A stretch of DNA of 64,000 bases from positions 62,001-126,000 of the forward strand of contig JAJDBP010000031.1 in assembly GCA_029261295.1 (NCBI GenBank), written 5' to 3'. Source of the DNA: Nitrospirales bacterium (GTDB lineage: Bacteria; Nitrospirota; Nitrospiria; Nitrospirales; UBA8639). How positions within the stretch are numbered: the stretch's first letter is position 1; each line of letters opens with the position of its first letter. A program made the position numbers and the translations under genes. Under the pieces are notes generated by a model that was given only the letters and a program-made list of their open reading frames with translations, was not told where the DNA came from and made no database searches. Shown in pieces: positions 44,956-54,500 of this stretch.

Positions 44956-46027
44956 CCTGAAAAGTTTCGAAGTTCCTGCAGCTCAAGCTGATGAAGATAC
45001 CTCTCAGGAGCAACAAAAGGGTAAACGCATTCTCCTGATTAAGCTTCGCTATCTGGGTGATGTGGTCTTATCGACTCCGCTGCTTCCTCTTCTGAGAAAA
45101 CAATACCCCGATGCCAAAATTACTTTTCTTGTGAACCCAGGCACTTCGGCTGTCTTACAGGATAATCCCTATTTAGATGAAGTGTGGGTATTGCCCCAGA
45201 AATCTTGGTGGACACAACTCCGATTTATCCAGCGATTGCGCAAGGCCAAGTTTGATACGGTCATTGATTTGACCGATGGTGATCGTTCAGCCTTTCTTTC
45301 TCGGCTATCAGGCGCGGTGACCCGATTAGGATATAACCGAGAAAGACGTTGGCGCGGACGGTTGTATTCACAAGTCTTGCCGTCTGCCTATGGTTCCATG
45401 CATATGGTGGAATATCATCAACAAGCCTTAGAAGCTTTGGGCATTACCGAGTCGGTGGGAAAACCTGAGATCTATCTGAAATCTGTTATCACAGAGCCAA
45501 AGGAAGAAGAATTTGGCGAGGTGTTTAGCCAAGGGCAACCATTGGTACTGTTACACCCAACGGCACGGTATACGTTTAAGGCCTGGCCAATTGAGCGGTT
45601 TGCGGCTTTAGCTGATTGGTTAAGTGAACAGGGGATGAATGTAGGGATCATTGGAAGTCCTAAAGAAATACAGATTGGTCAGCAAATTGGAAATTTAACT
45701 AAACACAAGCCTATCAGCCTCATGGGTAGTACGAAATTGTCTCAATTAATTGGCTTAATGAAGCGGAGTGATCTGATCATTGGCAATGATGGTGGGCCCA
45801 TGCATATTGCCGCCGCGGTAGGGTGCCCGGTGTTAGGACTCTTTGGTCCCTCAGATCCTTCGGTCTGGGGCCCTCGCGGGTTATCTGTTCAAGTTATCTA
45901 CAAGGGATTAGATTGCGAAGAATGTTTCTATCCCGGTTGCTCCCGCGGCGAAGACAGTTGTATGCGTCAAATTTCAGTAAAAGAAGTTTGCCAAGCCGCG
46001 AAGACAATGCTAGCTTTTCCTACCTAG
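44942..46027 (+). CDS. Glycosyltransferase family 9 (heptosyltransferase-like)
   Basis: ATG 44942 is preceded by AGGAGG with 7-nt spacing and overlaps the upstream gene by 14 bp; this decides the start over in-frame codons further upstream. The ~361-residue product has RILLIKLRYLGDVVLSTPLLPLLRKQYP, LHPTARYTFKAWPIERFAALADWL, and IGNDGGPMHIAAAVGCPVLGLFGPSDP. Cysteines (CEECFYPGCSRGEDSC) near the end parallel other GT9 enzymes. NDTGPMH reads NDGGPMH here. It is the last gene of the long + strand array. A ~30-residue N-terminal lead precedes the domain. Confidence 0.88.
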   Translation: MGLINLKSFEVPAAQADEDTSQEQQKGKRILLIKLRYLGDVVLSTPLLPLLRKQYPDAKITFLVNPGTSAVLQDNPYLDEVWVLPQKSWWTQLRFIQRLRKAKFDTVIDLTDGDRSAFLSRLSGAVTRLGYNRERRWRGRLYSQVLPSAYGSMHMVEYHQQALEALGITESVGKPEIYLKSVITEPKEEEFGEVFSQGQPLVLLHPTARYTFKAWPIERFAALADWLSEQGMNVGIIGSPKEIQIGQQIGNLTKHKPISLMGSTKLSQLIGLMKRSDLIIGNDGGPMHIAAAVGCPVLGLFGPSDPSVWGPRGLSVQVIYKGLDCEECFYPGCSRGEDSCMRQISVKEVCQAAKTMLAFPT

Positions 46028-46119
46028 CGTCTCTATAAACACATTAAAGGGCATATAAAAAATATTTTCGAGTCCGAGTTAGGTCTCTGTTTGTTTGATT
46101 GTGCACTGGCGAGGAAGCT

Positions 46120-46199
46120 GTTCAAAAAGGCTCGTCCAGCAAGGCCGCAGGCAGGGAAATGGGTGAAGCGTACTTGGTTGTACGCTGAGGCCTTTGAAC
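46120..46199. repeat. Palindromic dispersed intergenic repeat
   Basis: The outer arms GTTCAAAAAGGC (46120-46131) and GCCTTTGAAC (46190-46199) can pair, and inside them AGCGTAC-ttggtt-GTACGCT (46167-46186) is a perfect 7-bp stem. The layout, with CAGCAAGGCCGCAG between, resembles a mobile palindromic repeat that I recall from intergenic spaces of Nitrospira genomes. Only one copy was noticed here. Confidence 0.6.
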
Positions 46200-46236
46200 A
46201 ACGAGAACGCTGCTTTCGAACTTTCCCCACAGACTT

Positions 46237-47298
46237 CTAGGGAAAGACGGGGAGTGGAGCGTAGACGAGGGGATGCCCCACCAATTCTGCGAACCAACAT
46301 TCCGTTTCTTCATGAGAAAGCGGATGTTGGTTCAGTCGTATCTCCAAACGAAATTCTCCTTCAGAACCAACAAGCCCAACAATAGCAGAAGCATCGACCC
46401 CATCTGGTAAGGGAACTCCAGTTTGAAATTCTGCCAAACTCCCATACATCCGCCCTCGTGATTTGAGTAAGGAGAAAATTTCCGGAATTTCTTCTAACTG
46501 GCAATGAAGCGAGCAACGGTACATCAATCGGGTGTCGGCCGATGGTTGCTGGAAATCGCGTAAGGCTTGCTGAGGAAATCCCGTAAGATAGACGCGGACT
46601 TGGTTTGCTGGATGAGAGATTGTTGCCGCAAGTTGGCCGGCCGAAACGAGAAATTCAAAGGGGTCAGGAGAGTTTAATTCAAATTGACAAGGTCCAAAGG
46701 CGTCAGGCCAAGAACAAAATAAAGGCGTGTCGTCTCGTGAGGTTTGAAGCGAAACTTTATGATGATCGACTTTGGCTTCAAGAGGTAATTGTAGAACTTC
46801 GATAGCTGAACGAAAACCCTCTTGACGGTCATTGAGCCAAAATTGGTCACGAGGAGCTTCCACAGATTCTCCAGGGGCAATAATTTCGGTGGTATGTAAT
46901 CGCACGCGAATAAAGCCGTGCGTATGGCGAAATCCTATCCAGAAGGAAGCTAAAGGCTGAAGCGTGGCGAGCGGACGCCCTATTCGCCAGGGGTGAGCAA
47001 CGGAGCAATAGGTATTCACCGTTTGGTGCTTCTGGAAGACCGTATGGTACCCACCCGCAAGTAAGAAAAAATCACCCTCCCACTGGTCTAACACATGTAA
47101 GAGCGTGACATCTTCGGTCGGCCATGCTTCAAGCTGATTAATTTCATCAAGATCAGACACGTCCCACTCTTCGATATACGTAATCATCTCTTTTTCAGGT
47201 TGCATAGTAGTTAAGCCAGCTTGTCGTAGCTTATCCGTCACCAACAAAATGTCGTCAAAGGACAGAGTCGATGTAGATTCCCAACGATGTTCACGCAT
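46237..47298 (-). CDS. Hypothetical protein
   Basis: I do not recognise this 353-residue protein. It is acidic and soluble, with no signal peptide, membrane segment or repeat. Features include WRIGRPLATLQPLASFWIGFRHTHGF in the middle, a CSWPDAFGPCQFELNSPDPFEFLVSAGQLAA block, and YRCSLHCQLEEIPEIFSLL. The pattern of alternating beta strands with a few helices suggests a compact globular fold. It stands alone on the - strand between the LPS array and the tRNA region, with no partner gene. The ATG start at 47298 has no strong ribosome-binding site that I can see. Confidence 0.6.
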   Translation of the reverse strand: MREHRWESTSTLSFDDILLVTDKLRQAGLTTMQPEKEMITYIEEWDVSDLDEINQLEAWPTEDVTLLHVLDQWEGDFFLLAGGYHTVFQKHQTVNTYCSVAHPWRIGRPLATLQPLASFWIGFRHTHGFIRVRLHTTEIIAPGESVEAPRDQFWLNDRQEGFRSAIEVLQLPLEAKVDHHKVSLQTSRDDTPLFCSWPDAFGPCQFELNSPDPFEFLVSAGQLAATISHPANQVRVYLTGFPQQALRDFQQPSADTRLMYRCSLHCQLEEIPEIFSLLKSRGRMYGSLAEFQTGVPLPDGVDASAIVGLVGSEGEFRLEIRLNQHPLSHEETECWFAELVGHPLVYAPLPVFP

Positions 47299-47459
47299 AC
47301 AGAATAGGATGTGAGGATGTGGTGGAAGAGTCAGTCAGAAAGATTAGCACTGATGTGGTTGAAAAAATCAATCCGAGTGTCTGACGAGAAGATAGCAACG
47401 TGACAACGAAGACATTTCAAATGGGGTTTCACCCTGAACCCAAAGCTGTTCATGTTTGA

Positions 47460-47702
47460 TTACCACAGTCGTTTCTTGGCAAACGGTCGTCCCGAACCCG
47501 TCTTAAGATAGGTCTCGAACGCAAGGGCTTTTGAATCTTCAGAAAAACTCACATAGGTGTGGAGCTTCCACGGCGTAAACTTTGAGGTGTGGGTAGAACC
47601 GCCAGCATTGTGACTGTCCAGGCGTGTGTTGAGGTTCGAAGTGACCCCGACATAGGTTTTATTCGAATGGGATTCGCTTTTGATTAAATACACATACTTC
47701 AT
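47460..47702 (-). CDS. GIY-YIG nuclease-domain protein
   Basis: The 80-residue single-domain protein opens with YVYLIKS and has YVGVT after the loop, the GIY-YIG pair. It then has a conserved arginine (LNTRLDSHNAGGS-HT) and a Glu near the C-terminus (ALAFETYLKTG), the remaining catalytic residues. Length is typical for the stand-alone UvrC-like (YhbQ/Slx1-like) group. Its targets are unknown. It lies close to a tRNA-Ser gene and short repeats, a common position for these genes and often mobile. Confidence 0.85.
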   Translation of the reverse strand: MKYVYLIKSESHSNKTYVGVTSNLNTRLDSHNAGGSTHTSKFTPWKLHTYVSFSEDSKALAFETYLKTGSGRPFAKKRLW

Positions 47703-47730
47703 AAGAAAGGAATCCTGAGAGTCCGCCTAA

Positions 47731-47793
47731 GCTCTTTATCTGTGCTGGCCTACTAGTAGTAACCATCGCTCTTTATCTGTGCCGGCCTACCAG
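47731..47793. repeat. Two near-identical 26-bp direct repeats beside tRNA-Ser
   Basis: GCTCTTTATCTGTGC-y-GGCCTAC-y-AG occurs at 47731-47756 and 47768-47793 with two differences (T/C). The second copy runs into an inverted repeat CCAGCC-(14 nt)-GGCTGG (47790-47815) that ends on the genomic CCA of the tRNA. The set may be a recombination scar or a nuclease/integrase target beside the tRNA. Confidence 0.75.
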
Positions 47794-47812
47794 CCGAAGC
47801 CTTGGCGAAGGC

Positions 47813-47902
<90 letters not shown>

Positions 47903-48012
47903 GCGCAAGATTTAGTGTTTTATTTCAATGAATTGTAAGCTTATGTGGCATCCGAATCTCGACATTAGTCTAGAGCCAATAAAAGAGATATATATTAACC
48001 AAAAAGATGTTT

Positions 48013-48035
48013 AAAAAGATAGAAATCTTTTTTTT
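48013..48035. terminator. AT-rich bidirectional terminator candidate
   Basis: AAAAAGAT-agaa-ATCTTTTT (48013-48032) followed by TTT. The stem is perfect over 8 bp but nearly all A/T, and T-runs exist on both strands. It lies between the hydrolase remnant and tRNA-Ser. Confidence 0.35.
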
Positions 48036-48064
48036 AGTCTTTGAGGTTTGGTTCATGTCATTGA

Positions 48065-48373
48065 TTATAATAAATATGACAAAAACCATTCAGAGATTAT
48101 ATTTCCTGAAGATTTCTCAGCTTGGATTGAGAGAAGGTCCTGGTTTTCGGCTTGGTGATATATAGCTCTGGCCAAAGCATATGATTCTTTAACTGTTCTC
48201 TGACTCACTTCCCGATTCATTCCATCCACTAAGTATTCCATTCGCAGGGGGAGAGGGGCCAATGCTGCTGCAATATCTGGCAGATCGGCTATTCTTAATA
48301 ATCCGCGAATGATTGAATCTGCTGGTTGGTACAAACGCACATCATATTTGATGGTTGTATGGTACTTCTCCAA
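48065..48373 (-). pseudogene. Remnant: C-terminal end of an alpha/beta-hydrolase gene
   Basis: The ~100-residue frame matches the C-terminal ~90 residues of the full-length hydrolase at 57097-59355 across YQP-DSIIRGLLRIADLPD, A-ALAP-PLR-E-LVDG-NR--S and IQAE--SG. It has no proper start: the first frame codon is a TTG, after a stop codon upstream in the same frame. None of the hydrolase catalytic blocks are present. It is thus the 3' fragment of a second copy, in the same orientation as the intact gene, with the giant secreted protein between them. A functional small protein is possible but unlikely. Confidence 0.75.
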
Positions 48374-48399
48374 TAATATTCTTGACTTATTTCACGAAT

Positions 48400-48506
48400 T
48401 TGGTCAGAGTCTTTCGCTCTTGGAAAGCCTGGGTGCGGGCTTCGGGGTTCCAGGAAGATCGGCCATTCCAGCTATAAGCAACGTATAATTTCGGCGTTTA
48501 CGGATG
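48400..48506 (+). promoter_or_regulatory. Structured upstream region of the giant secreted-protein gene
   Basis: Small hairpins occur in a row: AGAG/CTCT (48406-48420), alternative AAGCC/GGCTT (48425-48442) and CCTGG/CCAGG (48428-48454), the last two mutually exclusive. A TATAAT at 48484-48489 could be a -10 box, but no fitting -35 is visible; if it is a promoter, the following hairpin would begin ~10 nt into the transcript. I could not match this to a known riboswitch class. Confidence 0.35.
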
Positions 48507-48551
48507 AATGCCATCTTGAGGGGATTTCCTGAAAGATGGCATTATTTTTTT
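48507..48551 (+). terminator. Intrinsic terminator-like attenuator hairpin in the leader of the giant gene
   Basis: A perfect 11-bp stem (AATGCCATCTT, 48507-48517; AAGATGGCATT, 48533-48543) has an inner AGG/CCT extension. It is followed by A then seven T (48544-48551). The Shine-Dalgarno GAGGA (48552-48556) and ATG 48561 follow immediately. No + strand gene lies upstream for 2.4 kb, so this is not an ordinary operon end; attenuation of the giant gene is the natural reading. Confidence 0.85.
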
Positions 48552-48560
48552 GAGGAACTA

Positions 48561-51500
48561 ATGGAGATTTCCACAATGACCAATGCAGTCCATAGGCCAT
48601 TCCTTAATCAAAACAAAATCTGTCTTTTGCTTGCCTTGGTATTTCTTTTGTTATGTGGATGGTTTTCTCCATTGTTTGCAGCCGTGGAGTTTGAATCGTT
48701 TCAGGTTAAAAATCCCAATCTTCAAACCCAACGCGGGCCGTTGCTGGATGGTATGACTCTTCGGGGAACGATTCGTTTAGCGCCAGCCAGTAATGGGATC
48801 GACCCACTACAAGAGCCGTTGATGGTGACCCTTCGTGACTCGGAAGGTACCGTCCTTTTTTCTCAAACGATTCCTTCAGGAGCCTTTACCAAAAAGAAAA
48901 GAAGGCGCGGAAGCACGGACTATACGTTTAAGGGAGCTGATACTGCCGAATTTCACAACATTCGACTGGCGGTGACAAAGAAAAAAAGCGTGACCTTTAC
49001 CTTAACCAGTAAAAACCTGCAAATGGCCTGCTGTTCCCCGACTATGATGTCGTTGGAAATTGGGGATGATGGTGGGGCCATCAATCTCACGACACAGACT
49101 CAACTGCCGATGGATTCGCAAGGGTTGGTCGCTGAGGAAGGAAGGCCTGAGACTTCTGAGGCGATAGATGAACCGCTTTCGAGTGCTGTGAGTGCAGCCT
49201 TTCCGGAAGATTCGTTGGATGTTGATGAGAATGGCTCGGCTGAAGCCGCCACCGATGGCAAGATCATCCTGCGGTTTTTGTTTGGTCTGCGAGGGAGCGC
49301 CATGACGGATGGTGTGTTAGGTGCCGGTGCACAACAGACCGATCCAGCTGCCATCGCTGCATATTTGGAAGATCGACGGTTGTCGATGCTGGATGTCGAT
49401 TGTAGTGGGACCACGTCCCCCATGACGGATGGCAATTTAATTATCCGGTTTCTCAACGGATTAGATGGAACTGATCTCACCAATGGCATAACGGAGACTA
49501 CTGGGTGCCGTCCTACGGCCGAAGAGATCATTCCCTTCTTACAGCAATTCATTCATACCATGCCCTTACTGGACGTGAATCCACTCAACCTGGATTTTGG
49601 AAATGTCTTTGTGGGCCTCTCATCCACGATGAATGTCATGGTTGGGAATTTGGGGAATGCCCCCCTCTCGATCACGTCTATTTCCACCAAGCCTCCTTTT
49701 ACGGTTTTTGCCCCAACGGCGTTTACCATTTCGATCGGTGAAGCGGCTCGGAAGGTGGGGATCGGATTCACTCCGTCAAGCGCTGGACCTTTTTCAGAAA
49801 CAGTGACCATTGAACAACTCGATGGTTCCTCGGTCATGGTGAGTGCGAATGGTCAAGGAATCGTCGCGAGCGATCCTGGTGATATGAGCGTGCCCCCATC
49901 CCTTGAGTTTGATGAAGTCGCAGAAGAGAAATCTGTCGACCAAACTCTCACGATGACCAATACTGGTCTTGGGCCTCTCACGGTGTTTGGGGTGATGGTG
50001 GATCATACGGATTTTTCGGTCGTGCCCACCCCGGGGGAGATGTTTCCGCTCATCATTCCGCCTGGATCCTCGATGAATCTCGTGGTCACTCTTACGACTC
50101 CTATTGGGAGTGCAGGAACGAGGTTTGAAGGATTACTGACCGTTCAAAGTGACGACCCTGACGAAGGAGATACTGTCGTTCTTCTTGAGGGTCAGGCGGT
50201 GGCCGCTGTCCAAAATAATCCTGTCTTGAGTGCCAGAGTCCAGTTCAATCCCTTTGACCTCATCACCGCAACGACCTGCTCCAACGTCGGTGGGGATGTA
50301 CAGTTTGGATCAGATTCTTTAGCAAGCGACAGTTTCCATGTGGTCCTTACGGATCAGGGCGGGACGGCTGTCATCAGTACGAATTTCAATGGGTCATCAG
50401 GTCCCGGAACCGTCAGCTTTAGCGGTATCAATGCTTGTGGGTTAGCTGATGGCGTGATTTCAGTGAAGGTTATACCCACGATTGGCGGAATACTATTGCC
50501 CGGGTTTGCCGGTACGCCAGCGGTGAAGAATACGTCGACCCTTAATGCGCCAATACTTAATCCCGTCGACCCGGTGAGTGTGCTCTCCGTTATTTCACTC
50601 TGTGGAACCGCTCGAGAGAGCACGACTGTTCGGGTAGAAGGTGGAGCCAGCGTGGTGTCAACGACCTTGGATGCGGCGACCACGAATTTCTGCCTGGATG
50701 TGCCGCTACGAAGAAACTCAAGCAATATATTGATTGCGTCCGCGATTGATGATTTGTCTGTGGCACCCAAACTTGTCGCCTCGGCCCAACAAGTCACCGT
50801 CATGCATGTCGATCCTTCAGAGATTGTTATTGCTCAAGCTTCTTCACGACCTTTGACAGTGGAAGAGATAGAAACGCTCGTGGATAATGGCGTGATCGAT
50901 ATTGATGATCCGACAAATTTCAACGTATCCGTCTATACCGTTGTATTAACCATTGGCTCGTTTGGGTCTTCTTTCCCTAGCACCATTTCTGTGATTGGCA
51001 AATGGCCTAACAAGGCACCAGGTGGCACCGTAGCGTATGGCGGTGGCGGCAGTGGTGGTGGCGGCGGTTGGGGTGGCGGTGGTGGCGGTGGCGGCGGCGG
51101 TGGCGGTGGTGGTGGTGGTGGCGGCGGCGGTGGCGGCGGATGTATCACCGGATGTGCTTTGCCTTTTTGGGTGCAGTTGAAGGAGGGCGGGCCTCAGATA
51201 CCGGGCATCATCATCATCGATGGTCGCATCAAGACGCTTAAAGAATTTTTCCAAGTGACCATTCTGATTCAGAATACCTCTGAGACGTTCATCCTGACGG
51301 ATGTGAATACCATGATCACTCTGCCTTCAGGCTTGTCTCCCGTGCGAGCTGGCTTGGGAACTAATGTGGGTGATGTTAATACCAATGGTGACATCGATAT
51401 GGTGACGTTAGGGACCATTGGTCCACAGACCAACGGAACTGGTCAATTTATCGTGCGCGGGGACGGAATTGGGACGCATGACATTACCGTCAATTTTGAT

Positions 51501-54500
51501 GGGTTCATTACCGGTGGGGGATTGACTGAGCCCTTCCCGATGAATGGCTCAGCGAATACATCAGTCGAAGTCTTTGGCCCGCCCGAACTTGATGTGGTTG
51601 TTCGTCATCCGAGTCGGATAGGTTTGCCCGATGTGATGGTGAATGAAATTTATACCTTATTTGTGGATGTTACGAACACATCCGATCGACCTGCCCTCTA
51701 TGCTAGCATGGAACTCTTTTTGGGCGGCGATGTGCTATTAGTCGACGAAAATGACGTTCCTATCCCCAACTCACACGAAATAAAAAATTTCGGGCATATC
51801 GACCCTGGCGCGACGGTGTCCTCTGCCTTTCGTGTTCAGTCCCTGGTTGAGGGTGAAATTATTGCCTGTCAGGGATTAGCGTCGGAAAACATTACGCTGA
51901 CGGTTGATACGGGCCCTGATGGAGCGCCTTGCAATATTGCTAATACCTTTCCGGCAAATTTTGAGCCGCTCCCTGCAGATGCTGTCCCCACGGTGATTGG
52001 AATCAATCCATTGAATGGACAACCCAATATCCCGGTTACGACATCGGTCTTGGCCGTTTTCACGCCGCAAAGCGCCTGTCTCACGGTAGATACCTGGACG
52101 AATGTCGTGACGCAACCCATCCCAGGAGGCGGGGGGATTCTTGAGATCGTCTCAGCGGATTTAGCCTCCACAGGCACGGTTGTTCTCGAAGAGCTCGATC
52201 CCTTAGGCAACCCCGTGCGACATATTCCGATCGATCTCACGCTGGCCAACCCACCAGCAGGTGGGACAACCATTGCGGCGATGAGATTGGGATTAGATGC
52301 CCCGAATAGCCAGGTATTTCTTAAAGACAATGCAACCTATCGCACTACTATCAAAGGTGGGGGTGGCGGAGTCTGTAGTGCCACGTCATCGGCTACGCTG
52401 GCAGAAGATTTTGTGTGGACGTTCAGTACTGAGCAGAAATGTGAAGGAGTGACGCCTCCTCAGGTCACGATCATTGATCCGGCAGAAGGGTCAATTGATC
52501 GTCCGCTCAATCAGTCGGTAGTGCTCAACTTTACCAATCGAATGAATCCAGCCACGCTCACATTCGTTCCAGGTGATCTTGGGGCAAGCACCTTTAGTGT
52601 GTATACCAATGCCTCAGAAATCGGAGGAGATATTGATATTGCTGGGGCAACGCCCATCGCCGGTCAAGCCGTGTTTAGTAATCTGGAGCAAACGATCACC
52701 TTCATTCCCAGTGCTAATTTACCTGCCGGGGGAACGGTTCATGTGCGCTTGACGGATGGGTTGAAAGATACTTGTGGAAATCCCTTGCAAACCCCGGCTA
52801 ACGGCGTACGTCTTTTCAGCTTCACCGTGCAGCCGCCTGATATAGATCCACCAGCCAACCCGTTGGTTACTCCTGTCGTAACGTTAACCAATCTTAATCA
52901 AATTACGGTCAGTGGATCCGCCGAGCCCTTGAGTACCATGACTGTTACAGGAGGAGCTACGATCGCGACGAATCAAGCCGGACCTTCTGGCCTATTCAAT
53001 GTTCTCGTCACATTAACCCCGTCTCAATCCAACACCCTGCAAGTGCAGTCAGAGGATGCCTCGGGCAATATCTCTGGAGTGGTGTCAGTGGATACAGTTG
53101 GAGGGGCTTTGGTTGTGACCAACGACAGTACCCCTCCCATGGTGAACGCCATCGCGCCAGCTGATGGTGCCAGTGAAATTCCTACGGATTCGGTCATCGC
53201 CGTAGCTTTTAGCGAAGGTATTGATCCCAACACGGTGAACAGCCTCAATGTTGAAGTCAACAATGGAGGCCTCAGCGGGACCTTGAGCTTGGATGGGGGT
53301 TCCGGCTTCACCTTTACCCCGGCAAGCCCTTTAGGAATGAATCAAAATATTTCGATTCGAATACGTGCCAACGGTGTTCGTGACCTAGCGGGCAATGGGT
53401 TGACCGAGGACTTTGTCGCCACGTTTACGACCGTGCAAGGGCCACCAACGATCACCATGATTATTCCCGGCCTTGGAGTGCAGGGGCAGACCGTCAATGC
53501 GGAGATCCGCGGGACAGGTTTAATCAACGTCACGGGTTTGACGATTGACGGGACGGGTGTAACCTTGACAAATCGCGGGACGGGCGATGCCGACACAACC
53601 AGAATTGACGTGACCTTTGCGATTGATTTCACTGCACCTACGGGCAGTCGAACGGTGGAAGTAACAACTCCCACCGGATCTACGACCAACACGTTTATGG
53701 TCCTCCTGAATACTGCCCCAATAGCAAATGCAGGGCTGGATCAAATAGTCTCCGCAGGTGATCTGGTCACGCTGGATGGAAGCGGATCATTTGATTCGGA
53801 CGGACATCCCATTAACTTTGCCTGGACGCTCACGACCGTTCCGCAAGGAAGTGCAGCCAGCTTGACGAATGCCAACATGGCCATGCCGACATTCACGGCT
53901 GACCTAGGCGGAGAATATCGCACGCAACTAGTAGTAGACGATACCGCCGCATTCTCGACACCTGACGAAGTCATCATCACGGCAGTCGCCATACCGCAAA
54001 CGGTCACATTGGGCCCAGCCCCAGCACAAATGCTCACGCGATCCAGTCTCACGCTCACGGCGGTGTTGGACGCGCCAGCGCCAGCAGGTGGACAAGTCGT
54101 CAATCTTAGCGCAAGCAATGGCAAAGTCACGGTATCAGCCACTGCCATCGTTCCCGGTGGGGCCACAAGTGTGGATTTCTCAGCAGATTCCAATACAGAA
54201 ACCGGAGTCGTGACGGTCGATGCCACCTCGACAGGGTTGGTGGGCTCTTCATCAGAGATCACGGTCAATGCCCGAACCTTCAGTCTGACCATTCCATTAG
54301 TAGGACTTGATCGAACGGTCACGGGAACCGTCACGCTACTAGACCCTGCGCCAGTAGGTGGAGCAACGATCTTATTGTCTTCTGATGACCTGGGGGTGGC
54401 CACCATATCTCCAGACTCGGTAACCGTGCCACAAGGAGGGACCACGGCGACCTTCGAGGTGACTGGCAGTTCAACAGTCGGGTTTACCAATATCGTAGGG

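Noticed and set aside
48380-48505. c-di-GMP (GEMM) riboswitch in the giant gene leader
   Set aside because: I compared it with the conserved GEMM-I core as I remember it (CACGCA, GCAAAGCC, GGTTACCG) and did not find it; only generic hairpins are present.
50933-51254. Minus-strand frames with poly-Pro or poly-Thr/Ala across the glycine tract
   Set aside because: They are the complement of the GGN repeat in the giant gene and have no start signal; they are shadows.
53741-54490. Long minus-strand open frame (249 codons) inside the giant gene
   Set aside because: High-GC, third-position-biased coding sequence on the + strand leaves few stops on the other strand; no ribosome site and no recognisable protein.
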